Positions 11,068 to 23,404 of a DNA stretch of 64,000 nt are shown piece by piece. Origin of the DNA: Proteromonas lacertae (taxonomy: Eukaryota > Sar > Bigyra > Opalinata > Proteromonadidae). Numbering within the stretch: position 1 is the stretch's first letter; each line of letters starts with the position of its first letter. The DNA lies in NCBI GenBank assembly GCA_002245135.1, contig NGBS01000292.1, forward strand, positions 1-64,000, written 5' to 3'. A program made the position numbers and the translations under genes. Below the pieces are notes generated by a model. That model ran no database searches. It was given only the letters and a program-made list of their open reading frames with translations, and was not told the DNA's origin.

Positions 11068-13107
11068 ATGGATATTAGAATGTTCTTTGGTGGAGGAAAC
11101 AAATCCAGTGCTCCTCATCCTGTACCAAAAGCTGATAATAAGAATCAGGAATCGAAAATACCACACAAATCTACACATAGTAACGAACATCGTTCATCTA
11201 AATCTATAGATGCTGAAAATAATGACTTTAATGCAAGTATAATAATATTTGTTCATTTTAGGTCAAATGAAAAGAAAATCCGATAGTAGTGAATCTAAGA
11301 TACCACATTCAAAGCATCATGATAAATCTGATAATACTGAACCGCCAAAGAAGCGTCTGCATAAAGGAACAACAAATGAACCAGTAGTTGATTTATCTTC
11401 CAAACCAAAAGAGATTAAACATCACAAGCATGATGAATCCGCAACTAAAAGAAAAAGTGATGGAGTTGTTGAGAATAAAGAAAGTAAAATAGCTAAATCA
11501 AATGAATTAAAGCCAATTCCAAAACCAAAACCAGAAGAGAAGAAATCACAACCACAACAACAACCTCCTCCTCCTCCTCCTTCATCATCATCTACTCCAT
11601 CATCAATACCTCCACCTTCAAAATTAAAGAGAAAGAACAATCCATTAGCTTTAAAATCATCAAAACCATCATCATCAAATACAACAGCTACAGCTTCTAC
11701 TGCAACAAAAACATCTTCAACCCCAGAACCACCCATAACAACCAAAAAATCCCCCAAAGTGACAAAAGTAAAACCAGATGAACAAAAAGCATCTCCACCT
11801 AAACCTAAGTCAAATAGAGCATTTTATTTCATGACAAAAGGAATGATTCAACCTCCACATCATGGTGAATTAGATATGCCAGTAGGAAAACCAAACTGTT
11901 TAGCAAATAAAACATTTGTAATAACAGGAGTATGTGATCATTTTACACGAGAGGAAATAACTGAATTAGTACAAGAATATGGAGGTAAAGTAACAACAGC
12001 AGTAAGTGGTAAAACAAGTTATTTGATTGTTGGTAATACATTAGAAGATGGTAGGCCAGTTACTGAAGGATCAAAGTATAAGAAAGCATCTGAACAAACA
12101 CATACACCAATATTGGATGAAAAACAATTTTGTGATTTGATTAATAAAACTAATCCAAATCCAACACAAGATAATAAGAATAATGATAAACTAAAATCAG
12201 ATAGTAACAGTGGATCAATGAAGTCAGTAATGTCTATTTCAATACCAATAAATGATGATCAAAACAATAAAACCAGTATAAAGAATGCAATATTGAAAAG
12301 AGGCACAGACAATGAATTATGGACTGATAAATATAAACCAACCAAAATCAATGATATAATAGGTAATAGCAATAATATTAAGCAATTAAAAGAATGGCTA
12401 GAGAATTGGGAATCTTTACATTTACATGTATCATCATCAGATAATCAATCAAAAACACCAACACCAGCTAAAGATAATAAAGACAAATCAAAGAAAACTC
12501 CATCAAAAAGAAGAAATGATTTAAAGAAGGCTGTATTGATATCAGGACCTCCAGGAATAGGTAAAACCACAACAGCTACAATAATAGGTAAAGAATTAGG
12601 ATATGAAATATTCGAAATGAATGCAAGTGATACAAGGAATAAATCAGCAATAGAAGAACAATTAAAAGAAGCAATAAATGGAAATTGTGTAATAAGTTTC
12701 ACTGTAAAGAATAACCACAATCGATTAGTAATAATGGATGAAGTAGATGGTATGTCCAGTGGAGATAGAGGCGGGATGAGTGAATTAATAAAACAAATTG
12801 ATAAATGTAAATGTCCGATTATTTGTATATGTAATGATAGACAGAATAATAATATTAGAACATTAGCCAATCATTGTAAAGATTTACAGTTTATGAAACC
12901 TCCATTAATATCAATAAGAACTAAAATGATGAATATTGCAAAGAATGAAGGATTAATTATTGAACCAAATGCAATGGATACAATAATAGAATCATCCAAT
13001 TATGATATTAGACAAATATTGAATAATATGCAAATGTTAAGAAAAACTCAGTTATCTGTGAATAAATCATATATTTCTGATCATGTTAATTCTACATCCA
13101 AAGATGT

Positions 13108-13154
<47 letters not shown>

Positions 13155-14079
13155 GTTAATAGAATCCAGCAACAAATGCATTTGAAGCATGTAAAGTTAT
13201 ACTTTATACAGATACAACTGCAACTAAAGTTCCACCGTTTTATCAGCGATTAGAATCATTTTATGTTGATTATGATATGGTTCCATTATTGGTTCATGTA
13301 TATATATATTATTAATATATAGGAAAACTATATAACATCAATTAACAACTGTAGGACACTACCAGAAGAAGAGAAACTAAGAAGAATGTTAGAATGTAGT
13401 GAAATATTAAGTACAGAATCAATAATGTCTAGTCATTTACGTCTAAATCAATCATGGAGTCTATTATCTTATATAGGATATATGAATGTAAGTGTAGGTT
13501 CAATATGTAAAGGAACACTAGGAATGCCTTCATTTCCAAAATGGTTAGGTAATAATAGCAGCAGAAATAAAAGGAAGAAAGATATATCACACTTATTATT
13601 GAGGTCTAAGAATATAATTAATACCTCATCAAGATCTTATAGATTGGATTATTTACCATACTTAAGATCTCATTTAATTAAACCATTATATAATGAAGAT
13701 TGCGATGTAAATGAAGTGATTAATAGTTTAGATGAATATGGTTATGATAATATTGATTTAATGGAGATAATGTGTCAATATACATTTAATAGGGAAGATT
13801 TAACATGTAATATTGATAAGAAAGTTAAAACTAATTTAACTAAAACGTATAATTTTAGTATTGTTATAGATTTATAGGTTTAATAAACGAAGTCATCTTA
13901 CATCTCAAGCATTAATTCATGATCAACAAGAAGCAATGTCATTCAGATCACTAAAGAAATCAACACCAAAGAAGAAATTAAAGAGAAACAGTAAAGTTGT
14001 TATGGAAGAAGAAGAAGAGGAAGAAAGTGAATCGATTCAAAATGATACTTTTGAAGATGAAATTATTGAATTGGATTAA
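11068..14079 (+). CDS. RFC1: Replication factor C subunit 1 (clamp loader large subunit)
   Basis: Exons 11068-11236, 11262-13108, 13163-13297, 13323-13846 and 13878-14079 give 958 residues with exact frame; introns are 25, 54, 25 and 31 nt. RFC1 is the large subunit of the ATP-driven loader that opens PCNA at primer ends. The start MDIRMFFGG matches the conserved RFC1 N-terminus. A lysine-rich linker, a BRCT domain (LANKTFVITGVCDHFTREEI) and the AAA+ module follow, with RFC box (WTDKYKPTKINDIIG), Walker A (GPPGIGKTTT) and Walker B (VIMDEVDGM). The collar-like C-terminus ends in an acidic and basic tail. The start is chosen because the upstream TTG reading is not conserved. Intron 2 holds a long TA dinucleotide run. 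Confidence 0.95.
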
Positions 14080-14226
14080 GTTTAAACTAAATATGCTTAT
14101 TATTATTGTTATTATTTGTTATTAACAAATACATACTCAAATATTAATGAAATATAATAAAATATGAATATTATTTAGTATATATCTCTTTTTGCTGTTA
14201 TATATTTCTTGTTTCTTCTTCACAAT

Positions 14227-14350
14227 AGAAGGATTTGTTGAGGTATTATTGAATAATTGTATATATCCTCCTGATGATGCTCCACCAAGAAGATCAAGTG
14301 CTCAAAAGTCTAAGCGAAGATTATCTCTAAGTCCTCCAGTATCAAGATAG
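14227..14350 (+). pseudogene. Duplicated 3' end of the TSNAXIP1-like EF-hand gene
   Basis: This is a copy of the last 124 bp of the gene at 19010-23038. It encodes the same C-terminal tail, with the SSAQKSKRRLSLSPPVSR ending and its stop at 14348-14350, but is cut off at the arm boundary. No start or upstream exon accompanies it, so it is a dead fragment carried along by the duplication. It shows that the right-hand copy is the original for this part of the arm. Confidence 0.9.
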
Positions 14351-14415
14351 ATTAAATTAAAATACATTTTATGTTAAAATTGTTTTATTTTCATTTCATT
14401 AAAAGTGAACTTTTC

Positions 14416-14631
14416 ATACGGGTCAAAGCCTTCAACTTTTCATTCAATAAAGAAGAAAAGCGACGTTCCTCGACGGTAGAATGAAATAGAAGTTACCTTC
14501 TTACTTTCTATCTTACTCCCGTTTCAAGGCTGGACCTTTCCCGAATCCTCAAAGCTTTTGGATATATCTTGTTAAATAATAACAAGATGACTGACTTTAC
14601 TATAGAAATGATCCTGTTCAAGTACAGTCTT
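14416..14631 (-). ncRNA. U3 small nucleolar RNA, copy in left arm
   Basis: Reverse complement of the U3 gene at 18729-18944. The 5' end (AAGACTGTACTT) and box A (GGATCATTTCTATAGT at 14614-14599) match the conserved U3 start. U3 guides the early cleavages of pre-18S rRNA in the nucleolus. The shared promoter element is also duplicated (14673-14692), so this copy could be active. The 3' end is approximate. Confidence 0.85.
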
Positions 14632-14672
14632 AAAATTTTATTTTATTTTTCATTTTTATATATATTTTCAAA

Positions 14673-14692
14673 ATATGAATTATTTTATGGCA
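14673..14692 (-). promoter_or_regulatory. PSE-like element of the left-arm U3 gene
   Basis: TGCCATAAAATAATTCATAT on the minus strand, 61 bp upstream of the U3 start. It is identical to the right-arm copy at 18668-18687 and differs in one base from the element before U4. Confidence 0.75.
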
Positions 14693-14867
14693 CAATAATT
14701 CAAAATTCGAAATAAAACTCATATCAACATATTTAAACTCTAATATATATAATATTCCATTAGTGTATATGCATTCTATTGAAATGGAGGGTATGTTGAG
14801 TAAAAGAGTTAGTAATATAGAAAATTGTCACTGTTTATATATTAGCAAGAATATTAGAAAATAAAGT

Positions 14868-15960
14868 ATGATTAATTATTTGATATTGAAGAATTCTTTT
14901 GATAATTCTTTCTTTTCATCTTGTGTAAGTCCTTCTATTTTTATTCTTCCAATTGACGAGAATGTTTCTAGAAATGATTGTAATTCTGATTTATCAATAT
15001 TCTCTTTCACAGTAATTGATAATTTTTTAAAAAATAGTGAATACTTCTTTATTAGCTTCCATTAATTTTAATCCACTTTCATTTAATTCATTTCATGATA
15101 GATTTATTTTTTCTAATGGATAATAATCTTTTAATCTTTCTATTAATAATCTCAATCCTTTTTCACTCATTCCAATATCTATTTCAAATAATAAACATAT
15201 AATATTCATTAAATACTTAAATGATTTAATGTAGAATCATTAACAAGTATATATTTTGATATATAATATCTATTCCTTGATCTCCAATATCATTGTTATG
15301 AATTGAAATATATTTTGAGTCTTTTGGTAAAACATCTATTAACTCTTTTAATCCTTTATTACATAATCAATCTGCTTTATAAATGAAATATGACAATCAT
15401 TGATATTCAAATCTATTTCATAATAAATATAGTATTTATACTTGAAAAATCATAATTCTTATTATCATTTATTTTCTTTTTTATACAGTAATCCAAATAA
15501 TATTCTAATTCTTCATTTGTCCATGATGAATTTTTCATTTCTATATATGGATATTCTTCTTTTTCTAAGGATTTTTGACAAATTGATTTTAATCCTTTCA
15601 TTCTAATATTATTTCCTTTGAAATTTATTGAGATTAAATTTAACTTATTTGATAATAATATAACACTTTCATCATCTATTGAGATATTACTCAAATTTAC
15701 ATAATGAAAACCAATTATTCCAACATCTAAATTGTCTAGTAATAACCTAAATCAAACATTACCAATTGGATTGTCTATTAAATCAAACATCAATATTAAA
15801 TACTATCATATTATATTCCAGAACTTTTATTTATTTATATTCTTTGTATAATTTGATTAATAGTATTACTAAGATTGATTCATAAGATTTATAATTGTAA
15901 ATATCTCAAATTTTGTGTAATAATTGCTTAATTGAAAGTTCTAGCAAATCACTTAATTTA
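14868..15960 (-). pseudogene. Leucine-rich-repeat (RNI-type) pseudogene, left copy
   Basis: Reading from about 15960 down to 14868, short frames encode LRR-type segments: DNPIGN, then SISIDDESVILLSNKLNLISINFKGNNIRMKGLKSI split over frames, then KYISIHNNDIGDQGI and LEKINLS-stop-NELNESGLKL. Frames are joined by likely short introns but broken by shifts and by a TGA where Trp is expected. No intact product can be read. The part beyond 15629 is unique to this copy, so the left copy is the fuller one. Confidence 0.7.
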
Positions 15961-16304
15961 AAAATATTAACTACTACATACACTCATATATACAATTCAT
16001 GTAATATAGTTGGAGTAATGAATAAGACGGTTATAAAATATTTTGCTCAATGTTATAGCTTCAGCCATCACTTACACTTATATCAGCATTACATATTATT
16101 GCTTGTTTATTGGTTTACTAAATAACACATACAACAAAAAATACTTCAATATCTATATAATTCAAAATCATACTAACTATTAAACCTATTACATCTTATA
16201 CTCATGTTAGTAGAAATGCATTAATTTGGAGTATTATACTGTTTCTTTACATTTTTACCCTCAAATCACACCAAACTTAATTCAGATTAATTTTGAATCG
16301 AATT
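15961..16304. other. Left part of the spacer between inverted arms, no gene seen
   Basis: AT-rich sequence upstream of the membrane protein gene. Short ORFs here have no recognisable features and unsuitable composition. It presumably holds the promoter of the gene at 16305. Confidence 0.5.
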
Positions 16305-17460
16305 ATGTTTTGGAACGAAGTCCTATCATCTACTGAATCAGGACTAGCCGCAGGCGCGTTCGCAATTATAGCTACTGTGCTAGTAGAAAAATTGGGGGGT
16401 ATTATAGGTGGTACAATTTCAGCAATACCTTTCACTTTTATTCCTGGTTCATACGCTCTTATCACCTCAGCCAAATCTTCTGCTGATTGGAAGGCTTCAA
16501 TATCTTCAGTGGCGTTTGCTTGTTTTGGTGATCTTGTTTTCGTCGAGATGTGGAAGGTTTTACCTCCTAAAATCCCAAAACATTGGAATAAATATTTGCG
16601 AGTGATATTGATAGGTTTTCTGTCATCTTTAGTTTGGACAGCTTCATGCTTTGGTTGTACTATTATTTTTTTTCTAATTAGAAGTAAAGAAGATTGGATA
16701 GTCCCTTGTGGTTTATTGGCATGGATTATTCATTTTATATTAAGTTTGTCTTTATGTTGGAATGCTTTACCCTCAAAGAAAGCTAAAAAACACATTTCAA
16801 TATGTACATATTTCTGTCGTGGTGTATTAGCATTCTGTACAATATGTTTTGGAGCAATGATTGCGAAAATGGGTAATATGGTAGTAGCAAGTATATATAT
16901 ACATATAATTTTAATATATATTAAATATAGCTGTTGTGACAGAATTTCCTGCAATTTTCTTAACTACTTTAGCTTCAATGTTTATATCTCACGGTGATGA
17001 TGTTGGTCTTGGAGCTACAGGTCCACTGATGTTAGGTGGAGATGCATGGGCAGCATTTGCAGCAATATTATCCACATTAGAAACGTATAGTCCATTACCT
17101 ACCTTTGTGAATATTGGATTAACTCTATTATTAACAATATTCTGCGTTTCTGTTCCAAGTGTATTTTATTTACAATGGAGAGAGAAGAAATCTGGTTTTA
17201 TAACAGTTCGTTCAATAGAATTACCAGTTGAATCTCCAGAGAATATTGATATTCCATCTCCTATTATATCTCCATCATCTCCTGCTACTATAATTAAAAC
17301 AAGAGAAACTGAAGGTACTTCTTGTGCTGTAATGATTAGTCCTCCACCTCCACCTGATACTGAAGAAATACAAGGTGAAGATGGATTTAATGAAGAGAAT
17401 CGAATAAAAACAAAACATTATACAGAAACATCCTCTTTATTACATAATTCAAATGAGTAA
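16305..17460 (+). CDS. Multi-pass membrane protein of unknown function
   Basis: Two exons (16305-16890 and 16931-17460) with a 40-nt intron give 371 residues. About eight hydrophobic segments are visible, starting with a Gly-rich helix near residue 15-50 (GLAAGAFAIIATVLVEKLGG), with conserved-looking loops such as TEFPAIFLTT and GATGPLMLGGDAW. The C-terminal 90 residues are soluble and acidic with a Pro run (SPPPPPDTEE). I do not recognise a named family; a transporter-like role is only a guess. It is the sole intact gene between the arms of the inverted duplication, so recombination between the arms would flip it. The ATG at 16305 is preferred over the upstream TTG. Confidence 0.8.
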
Positions 17461-17730
17461 TGAAATGTATTTCATTATCACACATATATAATATATATTA
17501 ATTATAAAAATCGTGATAAATTTTGTTTTTATATAATTTTGTTGTTATATCATATTGATTTAATTTTTTTATATGGGATGATTATTGTTATCTATGAAAT
17601 AAATGTTTATATCATTAAACAAAGAATTTATTTTTCAACTCTTTATTAAGAATATTTCAATAACATATGGTAATTAAATAACACAACTTCAATATTGCAA
17701 ACATATCCTTACATAAACTTAATTGATCAT

Positions 17731-18492
17731 AATAAATTTCAAAGGAAATAATATTAGAATGAAAGGATTAAAATCAATTTGTCAAAAATCCTTAGAAAAA
17801 GAAGAATATCCATATATAGAAATGAAAAATTCATCATGGACAAATGAAGAATTAGAATATTATTTGGATTACTGTATAAAAAAGAAAATAAATGATAATA
17901 AGAATTATGATTTTTCAAGTATAAATACTATATTTATTATGAAATAGATTTGAATATCAATGATTGTCATATTTCATTTATAAAGCAGATTGATTATGTA
18001 ATAAAGGATTAAAAGAGTTAATAGATGTTTTACCAAAAGACTCAAAATATATTTCAATTCATAACAATGATATTGGAGATCAAGGAATAGATATTATATA
18101 TCAAAATATATACTTGTTAATGATTCTACATTAAATCATTTAAGTATTTAATGAATATTATATGTTTATTATTTGAAATAGATATTGGAATGAGTGAAAA
18201 AGGATTGAGATTATTAATAGAAAGATTAAAAGATTATTATCCATTAGAAAAAATAAATCTATCATGAAATGAATTAAATGAAAGTGGATTAAAATTAATG
18301 GAAGCTAATAAAGAAGTATTCACTATTTTTTAAAAAATTATCAATTACTGTGAAAGAGAATATTGATAAATCAGAATTACAATCATTTCTAGAAACATTC
18401 TCGTCAATTGGAAGAATAAAAATAGAAGGACTTACACAAGATGAAAAGAAAGAATTATCAAAAGAATTCTTCAATATCAAATAATTAATCAT
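17731..18492 (+). pseudogene. Leucine-rich-repeat pseudogene, right copy (truncated)
   Basis: Inverted copy of the 14868-15629 part of the left LRR pseudogene, with the same frame breaks and the same internal stops. It lacks the N-terminal segments, which end at the arm junction. The identical damage in both copies shows that decay came before the duplication. Confidence 0.7.
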
Positions 18493-18667
18493 ACTTTATT
18501 TTCTAATATTCTTGCTAATATATAAACAGTGACAATTTTCTATATTACTAACTCTTTTACTCAACATACCCTCCATTTCAATAGAATGCATATACACTAA
18601 TGGAATATTATATATATTAGAGTTTAAATATGTTGATATGAGTTTTATTTCGAATTTTGAATTATTG

Positions 18668-18687
18668 TGCCATAAAATAATTCATAT
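18668..18687 (+). promoter_or_regulatory. PSE-like element of the U3 snoRNA gene
   Basis: TGCCATAAAATAATTCATAT begins exactly 61 bp upstream of the U3 start. A second block, AAAATGAAAAATAAAAT, lies at 18704-18720. Both blocks recur at the same distance before U4. By analogy with snRNA genes elsewhere, this is a proximal sequence element. Confidence 0.75.
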
Positions 18688-18728
18688 TTTGAAAATATAT
18701 ATAAAAATGAAAAATAAAATAAAATTTT

Positions 18729-18944
18729 AAGACTGTACTTGAACAGGATCATTTCTATAGTAAAGTCAGTCATCTTGTTATTATTTAACAAGATATATCC
18801 AAAAGCTTTGAGGATTCGGGAAAGGTCCAGCCTTGAAACGGGAGTAAGATAGAAAGTAAGAAGGTAACTTCTATTTCATTCTACCGTCGAGGAACGTCGC
18901 TTTTCTTCTTTATTGAATGAAAAGTTGAAGGCTTTGACCCGTAT
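18729..18944 (+). ncRNA. U3 small nucleolar RNA
   Basis: The sequence begins AAGACTGTACTT and carries the conserved U3 5' domain: box A with GGATCATTTCTATAGT at 18746-18761. The rest is clearly more GC-rich than its surroundings, with box C-like (TGAATGA, near 18914) and box D-like (TTGACC, near 18934) segments towards the end. A length of about 216 nt suits U3. U3 base-pairs with pre-rRNA to direct 18S processing. There is no T-run at the end, so polymerase II transcription is more likely than polymerase III. An identical copy lies at 14416-14631. The 3' end is approximate. Confidence 0.9.
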
Positions 18945-19009
18945 GAAAAGTTCACTTTTAATGAAATGAAAATAAAACAATTTTAACATAAAATGTATTT
19001 TAATTTAAT

Positions 19010-22000
19010 CTATCTTGATACTGGAGGACTTAGAGATAATCTTCGCTTAGACTTTTGAGCACTTGATCTTCTTGGTGGAGCATCATCAGGAGGATATATA
19101 CAATTATTCAATAATACCTCAACAAATCCTTCTTTTGTTATTCCTTCTTCATCAGAAATATTCTTATCCATACTATGAATTTGTTGGAACAATTCATTCA
19201 CTTTCTTTTCTGGTAAATCAGAAGTACCTGTACAATGAGCCATAACTTTCTTAAATTCGTCTAATTCCATTAATCCACTATTATCTTCATCATACAAATC
19301 AAACAGTTTAAAGTAAGCTTCTCTCCAAGAAAGCATATCATCTAAATAAATATCACTAAAACCATTCAAAAATGTATCAATATTCACTACTTTATCTCCC
19401 ATTCCTTTAGCTCCTACACTCATTGCATCTATTTTAATATCATGAATGAAACGAACTAACTTCTTTTGTCCAGATACTGTAATAAAATATGTTTTGTGAA
19501 TAACATCATCTACTCCTTCATCTTGAACTGAATCTGGTTGACTTTGAGTATCATCTGGTTGTTCAGCTAACAGATCAGACAATACGGAATTATCAAACGC
19601 AAATATCTCTTCGACAGCATTTAATAAGGAAGCACAACTCATAAATCCTCCTCCTTGTATATCCATTCTTATTCTTATCTGGTTCAATCTTTTGATTGAT
19701 AATGACAATAAACCCAACATCACATCACATAATTGAGGTGTATATCTATCACCACGGTAAATACCTAACAATGTAGCAAATACTCTCACTCTAATTGAAT
19801 GTTCCACTGTATCATTCACATTGTGACATAACCCATAAATATATTCATCTGATATTTTCTTAAGTCCATATTTTTGTGTGAAATAATCTCTCACATGCAT
19901 TGGTAATGCTGTTCTTTCATGGCCTTCTCGATCATTGGTTTGATCTGCAATTGCTTTACTTTGATATATATCACATATTACTGATTCTAATTGCAATAGT
20001 GATAATTTCTTTCCTTTCTTATGTTTCTTTTTCATGTATTGACTCCATGGTAGTGGTTTTGAGTAGAATAACGACATTGTAGTGGCACTTGATCGTTTAT
20101 CTTCTTTCTTCGGCACATATTCTTCTGGTATACTTGATATACTTCCTATTTCTTTCACATATGACATTGTAGTTGGATCACTTGCTATTTGGTCAGTTTG
20201 AGTACTAACGGAATGCTTTTCAATATATCTAATATATATATATATATATATATAACAGAAAATATATAATACGGTGGAGAAGATGATCTGTTGTTGAAAT
20301 TAGGAGCATTTGACTTAATCTCGGGAGATCCCTTCAATCTCTCTGTCCTTGGTGGTGTAGAATATCCATTCAATGGAGAAGGTTTACGACTTTCATTTGG
20401 AGAATCACCAAATGATTTTGGACTTTTACTTTTTTTCGCACCTTTTGGGGTTTGCAAATAACTAACCGTTTCATTAAATCGAACTTTATTTCCTTTGCCT
20501 TTTTTCTTGCCTTTTCTCATTTCATCATCATCTTCATTATCATAATTCTCTTCATCTTCATCATCTTCATCTTCTTCATCACTGCCATTCATCTTCCTAC
20601 CATCATTATACTCATCAATCTTATTACTTCTAGTACTACCTCTAGAATCAGTTCGTTTACTACCTCTACTACTTCCTCTACTAACTGGTCGACTATTTGA
20701 ACCGCTTCCACCACCATTACCTCCTTTACCTTTTTTCTTGTGTTTTACTCTGTTTATTTCATCATTATCTGAACCATTATCTTCATTATTGTCACTATTA
20801 TCATTTTCACTTTCACTGTCAGATGAATCAGAATTTTTGGTTGAATTCTTTCTCTTCTTGATTCTTTTGAACTTTGAAGATACTGAAGGAGATTGTGTTC
20901 TTTCTGGAGTAACACTGTTACTATTATTGTTAAGATTATTATTATTATTATTATTGTCATTTTGTATTTTATCTAAACCAAATTTCTTCATCAATTTTCT
21001 ATTAATAATATAAGCAATAATAATATATACTCTTTACTTAGTTTCAAATGATCCAATAACCAATCTTCCGACACATTTGGCAATAATTTCTCCAACATTG
21101 ATTTTACATTATTCGCATTCATACCTCCAATAATATCATCACTACACTTAGCCACATCCACAACAATTGGACCTTTCTCCTGTGGATTTGCCTTTAAGAA
21201 TGGTGAAGCTAATTCATTGAATTGATGATTATCTAAATGTGCTCTTAATAATTCCAATAAATAAGTGAATAATTCCCTTGCATCTAATATACCAATACCT
21301 TTATAAATTCTTCTATTAAAAGAGGATAAATCACCAATCAAATCTTTTTGATGAGTTTGACTCTTATCATCAGTTAGAAGTATTTTTAAGATTGATTCAC
21401 CAAAGGAAGGTGGTGTTTCTTTATATAAATACATTATTATATCTTCTAATGTTCTTTGGTTAAAACCATGTAATATTTCCTTTGTATACTATTTATAATT
21501 AGAATTTATAGTTTATAATTTATTTATACACATGATAAATCATATATTTTTGTATCATCTAATGCTAATTCAGTAGGTGGTCTTGCTAATAACCAATCTA
21601 ATACTTCAATTTCTAATTGCTCACCACACTATAATTATACATAAATAAATAAATAAATAATATACAAGATCAATTAATTTAAAAGTAACAGTTTTTGCAT
21701 CTTCAAATGACATTCCATCCAATAAGAATCCAGCACAATTCTTAATATCACCAATACAGTCATCTTTAATAAATTTATTCTCCAATAACATCCTTAAAGC
21801 TTGTAATCTGTCTCTATCATTCAAATTCATTACAAATTCATTCACTGTCATTTCCTTATGTATTACTGATGGTAATTCAGCCTTTTGTTCTGGAGATTGT
21901 GCTCTAGATGCTGGTAATGATAATCTTGCAGTACTTAATCTTCTAGAAGATTCTTGAGATGGTGATGGAATTCTACTAGATAATAGTAATTGTGGTAATG

Positions 22001-23038
22001 GCTTAGTATAATCAATAGTTGGTGATTCTGTTAACTCGTCTAAGAATCGAGCTTGCATTGATACAAAATCATTTTCTTCTGCATCTTGATCTACTAAAGG
22101 TTCTAATTTGAATTTCTGGTTTGTATGCTCCATCATATCATAGTATAAATTCGCTAAATGTTTAGTAACTCCAGATGCTGTTACTTCATTCGGCATTGGT
22201 TGTTGATCAAAGAGTTTATTGACTGCTTCTAATTCACTGTTTAGTTCATTTATTGCTTTGTCTTTTTCTCCTATTATATTCTTTAATTCTTTGATTCTTT
22301 CTTGTAATTGTAATTCTCTTCCTGTTGTACCAATATCTAATTCATGTTTAGTGTAAGTATATGTATCATATAAACTAGACATTCTTTGATTTGTTTCTCC
22401 CCATATTCTTACTAACATACGTCTATATATATATATATATAATATATTTATTATACGATAGTTCTATTGATGTTAAAGAAACTTGATGACAAACTTCATT
22501 AAATGCGATTGTATAAACATCAGACTTTTCTGCAAAATCTTTTGTTACATCTTTTGTTTTTCTAAATGACTTTAATTTTTCATTTAACCAATTCTCCACT
22601 TTAGTAGTACTTTCTAAAGTATTTGGCATCTGATTTTTACCTAAAAATATACTATTCCTCCACAATGATTCTAATGCCTGAGCAGATTTACCTTGATGTA
22701 TTTGTAGTAACCTCCAATTCCACTCTCTATCTGCTAATTCTTCTTTATCTACATGTTTCTTTATTGGTGAAGTTTGTGCAGGTGGTCGAAGAGTAGGAGG
22801 TGGATTACATGGTAAATTCGATCTTTTTTGACTTGGCATTATCGGATAACACGTGATATCATCAATCATTGGAAATGAAGGATATTGTTTAACAACTGGA
22901 GTAATTGGAGATTTAACTATTAATTAAAAAGAATAGAATACATCTTGCAGGCTTAATTGGTGTCAAAGCCGTGGTAGATTTAGATTTATTTCTATAAAGT
23001 TGTAACATATGTTGATACTTTACAGTTGACTTATTCAT
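19010..23038 (-). CDS. TSNAXIP1-like EF-hand protein, probable axonemal component
   Basis: Seven exons (23038-22942, 22916-22457, 22422-21666, 21628-21530, 21488-21031, 20998-20273, 20228-19010) total 3816 nt, an exact 1271-residue frame; introns are 25-44 nt. The N-terminal third resembles the TSNAXIP1 N-terminal domain (NEVCHQVSLTSIELSRMLV and following helix). A coiled coil follows (LQERIKELKNIIGEKDKAIN). The middle is a long Ser/Arg/acidic low-complexity region. The C-terminus has a helical domain and an EF-hand (FDLYDEDNSGLMELDEFKKV, canonical D-x-D-x-S loop). Related proteins occur in sperm and cilia. The 3' end lies in the right arm of the inverted duplication. Exact function is unknown. 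Confidence 0.8.
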
Positions 23039-23404
23039 ATATGTATATACTCTCTATTTCCTTCAATATGACAAAAACGAATAATAATGAAACGAATAAA
23101 TTTATTAAAATGTAATTAAGAAGGGAATAGACGTTGTTAAGTAAAAAAAACTGTTTAAAATGTTTATTAAAGAGTATCTGGACTTGTAAAAGCTTTAAAA
23201 AAAGACAATTAAGTGATGTATGCTTTATTCTAAAAGTATATATATTTCGTTGGTATAAAAGTTGCTTTATATGTTTATAGTGTTTTCATTCTTATATAAT
23301 GTAATTCTTAGTTTTTTGTTGTTTCAAAAATTAATCCGTTTAATAGAATTTAGTGTTTTTATATTTCTTTCTACACATCTAGAATTCAATCAATTTTACT
23401 ACAT
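23039..23404. other. Divergent intergenic region, no gene seen
   Basis: AT-rich sequence between two divergent genes. It contains TATA-like runs (near 23240 and 23255) but no element I can assign. Confidence 0.5.

Larger units (their letters stand above)
14227..15629. repeat. Left arm of a 1,403-bp inverted duplication
   Basis: This arm is the reverse complement of 17731-19133. Coordinates of matching points always sum to 33360 (14227/19133, 14868/18492, 15413/17947, 15629/17731), so there is no internal indel, and every stretch I compared was identical. Homology stops sharply at both ends: 14226/19134 and 15630/17730 mismatch. It holds a 3' fragment of the EF-hand gene, a U3 snoRNA and most of an LRR pseudogene. 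The arms are separated by 2,101 bp holding one intact gene. Confidence 0.95.
17731..19133. repeat. Right arm of a 1,403-bp inverted duplication
   Basis: Reverse complement of 14227-15629. It overlaps the last 124 bp of the EF-hand gene coding region, which continues intact beyond the arm. At its inner end the LRR sequence stops abruptly at 17731. Confidence 0.95.

Noticed and set aside
18240-18290. TGA read as Trp in the LRR sequence
   Set aside because: The same region has several other frame breaks, and TGA serves as a terminator in other genes such as MTHFR, so decay is the simpler reading.
14227-19133. Inverted arms as terminal repeats of a transposon
   Set aside because: The arms contain host gene fragments and U3, the spacer gene is not a transposase, and no target duplication is visible.
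20700-21013. Overlapping plus-strand ORFs opposite the low-complexity part of the TSNAXIP1-like gene
   Set aside because: They are complements of Asp/Ser/Asn-rich coding repeats and have no independent support.
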